This document shows, piece after piece, positions 48,444-58,039 of a stretch of DNA of 64,000 nucleotides. How positions within the stretch are numbered: the first letter of the stretch is position 1; each line of letters begins with the position of its first letter. The notes beneath the pieces were generated by a model, which saw only the letters and a program-made list of their open reading frames with translations, did not search any database and had not been told where the DNA came from. Location: positions 434,001 to 498,000 of the forward strand of contig JAJFZO010000695.1 in assembly GCA_021397835.1 (NCBI GenBank), in the 5' to 3' direction. The position numbers were made by a program, and so were the translations under genes. The stretch is from Moringa oleifera. Taxonomy: Eukaryota; Streptophyta; Magnoliopsida; Brassicales; Moringaceae.

Positions 48444-50540
48444 AGAAGACAACAACCTTCAGAAACCAGAAAGCCTGATCACAAAACAAGGAAAGTGACA
48501 TCTCAAGAAAATAAGCAGCAGATAGAAGAGAATTCAATTTGCATTGAACAGGTAAACTATGAGTGAGAAACAGAGTCCAGCCAAACATACCTATGAAACT
48601 GGAGCAAAAGTAGCAGTAGAAGCTGAAGAATCATCCCTTGAAACTGATTCCACATTGCTCTCATCTATCACTTGTTTGGGATCTGCATCTGTCTGTACTG
48701 AATGCACATCCTTTCTCACTGCAGCAGCGTCAAGTTCCTGCTTCTATAGTGGTAATATTCACTTATAGTCCAAATATTTCAGTAAATTTATGGAATTAAC
48801 GTTATAAGGGATGTTAAATAGATGCTTCTACCTCGTGAAAACCAAATAAATTTGAACACCCATTCCACGAACAAATATAGCAGTATCAACCCAACTAACC
48901 AAGTTAAACTCCTTGAACAGAAGAAGAAACAAAATGCAATTAATCCCCAGAGATATCGATTAATAAAAAGTAGCTTTATATGAGACCTAATCTCAAGTAA
49001 GTATAGCCTTAAATGGAAAAGTTAAGACTGTGAAGCTGTTTAATATAGTGTTAACTAATTGTAAAGCCTCCGGAGAGAGGATTGACACTGAAAACAGAGA
49101 GCAAGTAAGCTGTAAAGCTGGAAAGTTGAATACACTATTTATATACAATCTGATCCAATGATACACTGATATATGTAAGCTTTAACTAACTCAACCAACA
49201 CAGGATTTTATGAAATTTGTGATCACTACTGTAACACAGACTGGATAAGGACGATCAAAAATAGACTTCCCTTTCTTCCTATAGATCTCCATCCAAGCTC
49301 TCATGTTTCTGCACTTTCTGTCCATCATTTACTTCTCTTTTTTCTGCACAAATTGTCATCATTATGGATCTGTTAAATCTCTTTGCATTATCCACCAGTG
49401 GATGCGTCTTCCTCTTTTTCTCTGTTTATCTCTTTTATTACCCAGCAATCAACGAAACAAACAAACTTATCTTAAAATTCATTTTCTTACATGGTAACGT
49501 GGCAAACATATACCGATTAAATGATGACATGTATCAAGATTGCACTACTCTTTTCACACCTGATTGCAACTCGGAATGTGACCGTTGCATGCTCTGTTTC
49601 TACAACAGTCTAAACTCTTCCTTTAACACACCCATACCTTTTTAAATGATTTGGAAGAGAGAGACTGGATTGTTAGATGAAGAAGGTGTGGATTATCGTC
49701 AAGAAAACTCTCGATTCTTATATGAGAAATCTTGCTTGCTCTGCATAAATGGGATCACAGCAGAGATGGTCTGGTAGTTGTTTGCATCGTTAATGGATTG
49801 TATGCAGTAGAAAAGTTCAATTTTAATCTTGAATCAGGTATGCAATCTCTTTTATGCAAGCCTATTTCCTAGAACGGTTGGGTGGCAAAGTAGGTAAGTC
49901 TCTTACTTTGGTTTTTTTTCTTATCAGTTTTTTAATTTATTAAACACACCACTGCAGAATTCACTATAACTCTTTCATTTTCAATTCAAAAATGAACAGA
50001 GAACATTAGATAGAAGGAGGCAAGCTGTGAGTTCCAGGATAAATCGTCGGATGCCTTGGTTGCTTACCTACCAACTACCAGCACCTGATGCCAATTTGTT
50101 GTACCAAGGTGAAAATGGTTCTGGATTTTTGCTGTGTGAATGAATTGCTCTTCCTTGTTTTTGAATTTTCTTTAATTTTCTTTTATCTTCACTTGTATGT
50201 TTGATAGGTCAGTCAAAAATTTTTATAGTAGATTTTTATGTCTAGGAGTGTCAAGATTTTGCGTATGTTCGTTCCCTTTTTGCTTTGCATAAAGTCATTT
50301 TACTTCTGTTTTTAACATAAAATAATATTATTTTTCTTTTTTCTTGACACAAATGACCTCGTACATTAATTGCGTAGTGTATGTTTTGTGGTTTTAATTG
50401 AAGTAACTTGCATTTTTATATCCAATGTTTTGATTTAAAACTTAGTTTTTAGACCTATACCTTAATGTTCTTGAATTGTGCAGTTATCATGTCATATAGT
50501 CTTGTTTTGAGCTTTCTTTTGAGCTTTGTTTTGAGGAACA
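48444..50540. other. 2.1-kb stretch with no recognised gene
   Basis: It lies upstream of the BAHD pseudogene on its strand, so promoter remnants may lie near 48450-48700. Short open frames at 48559-48768 and 49303-49645 have no recognisable domains. Confidence 0.45.
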
Positions 50541-51245
50541 ATGCTTCTAACTACATTGCATGGAATAGATAACTTTAAGTTGCTTGAAGAGCTTGATATT
50601 TCATGCAATAAAATGTCCAATTTTTTAGAGTTTGGGTTCCTTATGGGCTTCACATTGCTGCAAAACTTATGGTTGGCAGGAAATCTATTATGTTGTGCCC
50701 GATGGTATTGTCCACAAGTCTTCACTGCTGTACTTATCAAGATGAAGAGAGAAAGATGATTCTGTTCTCTGGCTACAAGAGTTTTGGGGCTGGAATGGAT
50801 CAGTTATTTAAACAATTTTGTGGATTTCGGTAACTGTAATTGGGCAGATACATTTTGGGAAGGAAAAATTAGATAGCAAGAAAAGCTAGAAGCATCTTGG
50901 TGAAAGTTCAAAATATGTCAGACTCTATACAAGCTTTAGGAGATGAGACCAGTGCAAACATTCTTGAATCTGGCAATTCTCTTGTTGATATGACCAAGTT
51001 TAACCGGTCAACTTGTTGACCATAATGGTTCAGTGGGAAGTTCAAAGGTAGTGTTTTTGTTGGTCACATGGTTTTCTTTTGTCGCTTTCTAATGGAGTTT
51101 ATTTCTGTTGATGATAATTTATCATGCTGAAGTTGACATGGTGGTGTTTGCAGGGGCTAACCTAAGTTTGTTATTAAGTTGGCCTGGGATCAAAGATTAA
51201 GGTTTGTGTTGGTTTCAAACTTCACGTTTTGAGGTTAGTTATTTC
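50541..51245 (+). pseudogene. LRR-gene fragment resembling plant STK11-interacting protein, copy 2
   Basis: The first part (50541-50756) holds two leucine-rich repeats (LHGIDNFKLLEELDISCNKM, then FLMGFTLLQNLWLAGN) followed by LLCCARWYCPQVF. This pattern recurs in plant LRR proteins related to STK11-interacting protein. It runs directly into sequence matching copy 1 inverted (ISYLNNFVDFGNCNWAD), then KHLGESSKYV and SDSIQALGDETSANILESGN in a shifted frame. Sequence present in copy 1 (the QEFALCDNDIQSG part) is missing at the joint near 50757. Stops and frameshifts follow. The family assignment is moderate; the LRR pattern itself is clear. Confidence 0.55.
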
Positions 51246-53094
51246 TGAAACTTGAGGAAACTATGGTTCACTTTTTTGAAACTGCTTTTGTTTCTATGTT
51301 TGATTAGGATCTACATAGACTAATACGTATTCATGGAATTTTTGTCTTTTAACCTCAATTCTTTTCTAATGTTCTTTATCTTTGCTATTTAGATGCTGAA
51401 ATTGCAAGCTTTAGTTCCACAAATGATGGAAGCAACATGGTTTCAACTCTCTAGAGGTTGGAAAGTATGAGAATAGAGCTATTCTCTGTGTATAGAGTTC
51501 AGGCATGTTCATTACTATCCATGATCATCTTTCTTTAAGTCATTATATCCTGACCAACCTAGCATATTAGGGGCAGAGGAAATGGAGTAAGGGCTAGCTG
51601 GGAAATTGGTTTTCAAACTTTAGATGTTAATGTGAATTGTACTTCAGATGATCTTTACATGTGTTCTCAAAATTAGATAATGTGAATAATACAGCTGATC
51701 TTTATGTACATATACAGTTAGTTGTTCAGAATGATACAACAGTAGCTGCCTGCTTGCATTTATAATGGTCCTTTGTTTCTTTTTTCAATTTTTTTCTTCG
51801 ATAGTTAGGAAACTTTAGAATACGATTCTGCATTTCTTTAAATTTTCAGTCTTCAATTAGCTTGCATGATTTTAAAGATCCTAAACCAGATGCAACGTGG
51901 CTCTTAAAGTTTTTTGCAAAAAGAAGGGTCTTCATGTAGAGGTAAAAAGAAATGTAAAATGAAAGCTGAACTGTTACACCATTTTCCTGGAAACCTTTTG
52001 ACATGTTGCCTGAATTTTAAGTTAGATCTGCTACTTACAAAGTTCTGTCTTCTATTTGATTAAAAAAAAAAATTTAGAGCAGTTAGTCCACTTTGGTTTT
52101 CTAAAATAAAATAACAATGGAGTTTTAATAAACTAAATGATGAAGTTTTTACTTTTCTCATTACATTTATGCATGACTTTTTAAGGTACAAAGCCAGATA
52201 TAGCATGTAACGGTATCGGCACGAGTATACATGCCTAAAATCAGTATTAAGTTCATAAACTACTCTTTTTTCTTTTATTTTTTCTTTTTTCTTTTTTTCC
52301 CCACTTTTTGAAGTCCATGAGACTGCATTAGGGATTGGAAACTTCCACCGGTGAATAATATGATGACTATGGTCAATGCTAGGTGAGTCACTGCTTTGTG
52401 TTTGTCTATAATCTAAGCTGCCATGGTTCTTGTGTAGCCTTGCATATGCTCTGTATACGTTTGTCTCAACGAAGTCTTACCAATAACTAGTTTAGTTACA
52501 GAATAAAAACTTACTGTATGCTGTATGCAAATGAAGTTTGAAGGAGAGGTGCGAAGTGCGGGGACTTCTGCCAGAGGCATGCTTCTCACTGCAATACATC
52601 CTTTAAAGTTTTGCAGGTGAAGTACTTCCCATAGGATGGGGATAGTGTCATTGAGAAAATTTTCAACCATGCACTTCAAGTGGTTACTATTGAAACTAAC
52701 TTTGGCTTTTCTAGCTCAAGTTTTTGTAGGAAACAGTTGTGATCACCATTTATGAGGAGAAGGATGTGATTATGCATTCTTTTATGCAGTCCTTGTTATG
52801 GAGATTTTTATGTCTATTTACCTTGTAGTAGAAGTTTGCAAGTTTGTGTCATCAATGACTTGATCTAGTGTCAGATACATGCATGTCTGGACCTAAACAC
52901 CACACACAGTGTTCTTATGGCTTTGGTTCATTTTTATAAACTTTATGGAGCTTCTTAATCCATTTCAGCAGAAATTTTAACCTACCTCAGTTAATGTGCA
53001 TCTATACAGGGAGCAAGTTTAATTGGAGTTGATAGTCTTGGCATGAACGTCAGAGTTTTCTGTGGAGCAGAAGTACAAACTCAAAGTCCGGGTA

Positions 53095-53096
<2 letters not shown>
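51246..53096 (+). other. Stretch downstream of the LRR fragment, no clear gene
   Basis: A short + frame near 51391-51450 (DAEIASFSSTNDGSNMVSTL) is coding-like and may be a further exon of the same fragment. Nothing else is recognised. T-rich runs lie at 52265-52300. Confidence 0.35.

Positions 53097-53144
<48 letters not shown>
53097..53144. repeat. (AT)n microsatellite
   Basis: About 24 dinucleotide units, followed by GTATGAATGTATGTAT. Minus-strand open frames that cross it are artefacts. Confidence 0.97.
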
Positions 53145-53149
<5 letters not shown>

Positions 53150-53754
53150 AATGTATGTATATTGTTGTTGAAGGTATTGAATAAAAAATGCTTTCTTTTA
53201 CCATGGTAATAGTTTTGTACAACTTTTGATGTATATATAAACCAGAATATAGTCTTGGAACATTCGAGACGATAATGGTAGGAGACCGGTGTGACATGGA
53301 ATTTTTCTGTTCCACCCAACCGCAACACCACCCCGCCCCCCCCAATATCTCAATTGTAATCAAGTATTTTTCTTTAGCTTTTTAATTATTTATTTTTGGA
53401 CTTTTCCTCTATTTTATTTTGTGTTTTGTGCTTGTTTATTATTTTTTAATGTTGTGCTTATTTTCTGTTACATGTTGATGAGAATCAAGAAGTATTACTA
53501 GATGATCCATTGCATGTTCCAATTGTATGCAGAGCCTTTTCCGCATCTTCATCATAGGTATGCCAATGAGATCCTTCAAAAGTAAATGCTACCTCACGTT
53601 GATACTGGAGATTTTTATGAGACAAAGAAAGCTTATTATTTTGTATACATTGGGCCTTTGTTGAATGTTGATTTGAATTCTAATGGTTTTTGAGTCTTTT
53701 ATGCTATTACTTTCACATATATCATCCACTGGCTTCTCCTTCGTGCACTTGGCC
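53145..53754. other. Stretch with no recognised feature
   Basis: It contains a C-run at 53334-53342. No coding or repeat structure is seen before the minisatellite. Confidence 0.4.
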
Positions 53755-54781
53755 GGAAGGCAGAGATGATAGGGATCTAGGAATAAGAGCAATTCCAATC
53801 CCGATCATTGATTCCGAACTTCGATCTAGGAACTTGACTTTGAGCCATCCCAATCTCAATCTTCAAATTCAAACTCCAATCTAGGAAACTAGTGACCTTG
53901 AACCAAATGAAAGGCAATTTCAATCTTGATCTTCGACTTCGCACTCTAATCTTGGAAACTCTTGACCTTGAACCCAGATGAAGGGCAATCTCAATCTCGA
54001 TCTTTGACTTCGACCCTTGAAGACTCTTGACCTTGGACTAGATGATGGGAAAATCCTGATCTTGATCATCGACTCTAAACCCCGATCTAGGAAACTCTTG
54101 ACCTTAAACCGAATGAAAAGCAATTCCAATCTCAATCTTTGATTTTTGAACTTCAATCTAGGAAACTCGGCCTTGAATCAGATGAAGGGAAATCTCGATC
54201 TCAATCTTCGACTTCAAACTCCGACTTAGGAAACTCTTGGTCTTGAACCGGATGATGGGCAATTTTGATCTCGATCTTCAATTTTGAACTTTAAAAAACT
54301 CCTAACCTTGAACCAAATGAAGGAAAATCTTGATCTTGATCATCGACTCCAAAACCCTGATCTAGAAAACTCCTAACCTTGAACCAGATGAAAGGCAATT
54401 CCAATCTTGATCTTTGATTCCAAACTTCAATCTAGGAAACTCGACCTTGAACCAGATAAAAGGAAATCTCGATCTCAATCTTTGACTTCGAACTCCGATC
54501 TACGAAACTCATGACCTTGAACCAGATGAAGGGCAATCTCGATCTCGATCTTTGACTTCGAACTTTGGAAACTCCCAACCTTAAACCAGATGAAAATCTC
54601 GATCTTAATCTTCAGCTCTGAACCATGATCTAGGAAACTTCTGACCTTGAAAGAAAATCCCGATCTTAACCTTTGACTTCAAATCTAATCTAGAAAACTC
54701 TTGACCTTGAACGAAATGAAGGGCAATCTTGATCTCAATCTTTAACTTCAAACTTTTGAAACTCCCATCCTTGAACCAACA
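53755..54781. repeat. Minisatellite, about 14 monomers of 58-75 bp with higher-order structure
   Basis: The monomer consensus is roughly GGAAACTCTTGACCTTGAAC, CAGATGAAGGGCAATCTC, GATCTCGATCTTTGACTTCG, AACTCCGATCTA. Starts include 53884, 53954, 54020, 54091, 54162, 54229, 54295, 54368, 54435, 54503, 54560, 54630 and 54692. Four monomer types recur in the same order, so 53954, 54229 and 54503 start equivalent blocks about 274 bp apart. The last block lacks one monomer. The array abuts copia 5 at about 54782. Confidence 0.9.
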
Positions 54782-54782
54782 G

Positions 54783-55765
54783 TAGCTAACCTAGTCAACC
54801 ATATACCTTTTTTAAAACCTTCTCTTAAGGCCATATAGTTAGCTTAAATAGTTCATAATGCTACCACAGGCTGCAATTAAGCTTTCCAACTTATGCAATA
54901 ACTATTATATGCGAAAACATGAGCGGACAATGACCTTCTTTTGTCTCGATCTCCTGCATAATCTAAACCAGCAAAACCTTCTAATCCTTCTTACCTTTAC
55001 TCCTTATTCTAGTCAATCAGACTATAGTTTAATGTTTGCTTAATATATCTAAGAAGCCACTTGGCTAACATTTAATGTTTTTTTTCCAAAATAGACATGT
55101 AACGGCTTAGCAGGCAAACAGAATAGGCCAAATAAGTCCTATAAGATGCCATAGCAAACTTAAGTGATCCAACTATACTAGAATATGATTTACTATCCAT
55201 TTCTTATTTTTCATCATTGGTTATTGGAGAGCACTTTGCTGATAATCTAAAATGACTACCTAAATGAAAATTCACTCTCGTTGCCTTATCCATGAAAAAT
55301 TTTGAAAGCACCTTCCGCAAACAAGAGTGCTATGATAGTTTCGGCCAAAACCTTCTATTCCTTAAATCTCTAGTAGTAGTCATCTCTATTCCTGAGCATA
55401 TCCCGCACTTTACTATTGAAATCATCTATAATGGATAAAAAATAATGGCAGCCTCCATATGTGAGGAGTTTTTCAGGCCTTATAGATCAGTATGCATATA
55501 GTTTAATACTTCTTTTGGTTTGTGCAATGCTTTCTTTGAGAACTTAATTCAATGTTGCTTTCCTGGTACACAGTGTTCACAGAAATAGAAACAAAAACAG
55601 AAACCACTTAACTTACCTTCTCCCACCAGCTCCTATTTGTGAAGTTCCTACAGACCAACTTCACTCACATGTCTCAAACACCTGTGCCACAATTGAGCAA
55701 CACTTTGTTTTGTTTTTGCAGCTATTGCTGCAACACCTATGATTATAGAACCCATCAATGATTGT
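54783..55765 (-). mobile_element. Ty1-copia element 5, minus strand, internally deleted
   Basis: Read downwards from 55765: GAG-pre-integrase (VAQLWHRCLRHVSEVGL near 55700), then EHCVPGKQH and FSKKALHKPKEVLNYMHTDL near 55500. The start of integrase follows, then the same jump to the RT C-terminus as in copia 1 (FHLGSHFRLSAKCSPITNDE near 55250). RNase H follows (GLDYAGDRDKRR near 54910). It stops at the minisatellite. No LTRs. Many stops. Confidence 0.83.
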
Positions 55766-55767
55766 AG

Positions 55768-56637
55768 AAGTTTGACTCCTTAGTAATCTAGAAAGGTTCT
55801 AAAAGAAGTAGCTATGATGCATGCTTATACTTCAGGGATACTGGCAGTAGTTAAGCTGTGATGCTGTTGCTTAACGTTGATGATATGCTCATAACCAGTA
55901 GTAGCATTCATAGAATCAACATGGTTAAAACTATGCTTAGCAGGGAGTTTGATATGAAGGATTTGAAATCTGCTAAGAAAATACTTAATATTCAAATATA
56001 AAAGGACAGGAAGAGATGTTACATGAAGTTGTCCTAACAACATTACTTGCATAAAGTTGCTGAAAAATTTTTAATGGATCAATCAAAACCAGTGAATGTT
56101 CCCTCACGAAATCATTTGAAATTTTTGTAAGTGGCTGCCCCAAAATTGAAGAGGAAAGACAAGAAATGATCAACATTTCATACTCTAATGTAGTGGACTC
56201 AGTGATGTATGTTATGTCATGATTTGCAACGGGCCACATCTTTGCTATGTAATCAGCTTGCTTAGCAGATATATGGCTAATCCAAGGATAGAAGACTAGT
56301 AGGCCATGAAGGGGCTTCTAAGATCCTAAATAGGACCAATAATCGTGGACTGAATTATAAGAAATGAAGTCTTATGCAACAAGGGTGATAGGCTTTGTAG
56401 ATTCTGATTTTTATTTTATTATTTTTTTTTTTGTGATAAAAAACAAAAGAAGATCATGGTGTGTAAATGTGTTCATCTATAAAGATTGTTGTATGAGTTG
56501 GAAGGCTCAACTTTAACCTATTATGGCCTTATCCAACTGAGAAGAAGAACAAGTAGCAATGCCTGAGGATTTCAGACAGGGAATCTGGTTGGTTAGATTG
56601 CTAAAGGAATTGGGATTGTATAGCTCAAATATGATGG
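55768..56637 (+). mobile_element. Ty1-copia fragment 6 (RT to RNase H)
   Basis: Same family as copia 2 and 3: KKFDSL at its start, then LLLNVDDMLI near 55863 (Tyr of YVDD changed to Asn), EFDMKDLKSAKK, the RNase H region GFVDSDF near 56390, and DFRQGIWLVRLLKELGLYSS near 56569. It is joined head to head with copia 5 at about 55766 and ends at a 17-bp-arm palindrome. Confidence 0.82.
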
Positions 56638-56638
56638 C

Positions 56639-56683
56639 TCCATAATTATAAGTACTAAACGCACTTGTACTTATAATTATGGA
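56639..56683. repeat. Perfect inverted repeat, 17-bp arms, 11-base loop
   Basis: The left arm is 56639-56655 (TCCATAATTATAAGTAC), the loop is TAAACGCACTT, and the right arm 56667-56683 is an exact complement. It sits precisely at the end of copia fragment 6. Confidence 0.95.
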
Positions 56684-58039
56684 ATCTCAAACATATTGGT
56701 GGATTGTGTTACTAGTCATGTCATGGATCATTTCAAATTAATTTAGATCGAAATAAGCTAGTAGTTCAAAATTATTTTTGGTACGATTGTTTGAAAAATT
56801 AAATTTTATGGATAGCATGCTTTGACTTTGCACTAGTTATTGAATTAATGATAAGTTTTTATATTATTCTTTTTGAGAATTTTATCAAGTTGATATCCAC
56901 CATATTAAGCCAAAATAAAGATGTAACAAGGTGTAAACAATGAGGAAGTTGCTAACTCTGAGAAAGGAAGATGTTCCTGCTATGTTTGCTAGTGACATTA
57001 GCTCAAAAACGGACAAACTAAACTCTTTCATCACATTTTTACTATAAGGATATGCAAAAGATCAAGAATTGCAGTGGGTTAGTAATTAAAGATGGTATGT
57101 GTTGATTGCCTTAGGGCACTGGATGTTGTTGCTGCCAAAGTAAGGGGTATATGAGGCCACCACTTTAAAATACAGATAATAGTAGTGAGATAAATAGTAG
57201 GGGTCAAAGATTGTGGCATCGATTTTGTAATTATGTTAAATAGATAATAGCAAATTTTAGCTCCCAAATGTAGCCTTAGCTGGACCAACTTTTGGCCTTT
57301 TATGTCATTCAGGAGATGGATGCTATCTTGGATTAAACATCTGACTGCACATGCCACAACATCTCGTGCAAGTGTCTTTGCTGCTTATAAAGGCATAGTG
57401 CATCATGGTATGCAAACTGTTACTTATCTAATGTGCATGAAAAGTGATGTTTCTTCGATCTTGCAACTGATAGGAGTGGCCTATTTAAGGATGGAGAGAT
57501 CTTTGATATCATATGGAAACATCCCATTGTTTGGTGAGCTAGATTGTTTATCTAGCTTAGTATGTTCACATAAATCATTTAGTTGACAAGATTAACTTTT
57601 AATATACGAAAAGGCAGGAAGCTAGGCCAAAGTTTTAACCTCATGTGGACAGGCCTTGCAAATGGAGCCCATTTATGTTTTTATGGATCCATCATAAGGT
57701 TTGGGCTCATAAGGAAAAGCAAAAAAAAAAAAAAAAAAATGGTATCACCCATATGCCTAAAGCTATCAAATGTGAACTCATGTGTGAGAAGATATATGTT
57801 GAGGTAAATGAAAAAGGGTAACCTATTAGAAAGGATAGTGCACTACATTGGTATCTCAATAGGTTAAGTAGTTCCTATAAATATTCAAAATTGGCACCAA
57901 GTACTGGAGGAACTCAAAAATAAATTATAGGATCAAAATTTGGTACATAACTTGTACATTAGTATTCTTTTTTAATTGATTACTTTATTATTTAATTTAA
58001 TTTATGATATACTTTGGGTTGTATTTGACATTGATGAGA
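56684..58039. other. Stretch before the CACTA B gene
   Basis: No domain is recognised. Open frames at 57302-57586 and 57583-57807 have no family resemblance that I can see. A poly-A run lies at 57722-57739. It may include the missing 5' part of CACTA B. Confidence 0.4.

Noticed and set aside
53019..53363. Minus-strand open frames with IYIYIY repeats (also at 47246-47698)
   Set aside because: The frames exist only because AT microsatellites read open in several frames; no domain flanks them.
53755..54781. CRISPR-like array because of regular spacing
   Set aside because: The whole unit is repeated with no unique spacers, and the DNA is plant nuclear.
56639..56720. Helitron 3' end (hairpin followed by CTAG)
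   Set aside because: The hairpin loop is 11 bases and CTAG is some 35 bases away; Helitron ends have a short-loop hairpin about ten bases before CTRR, and no Rep/helicase sequence is present.
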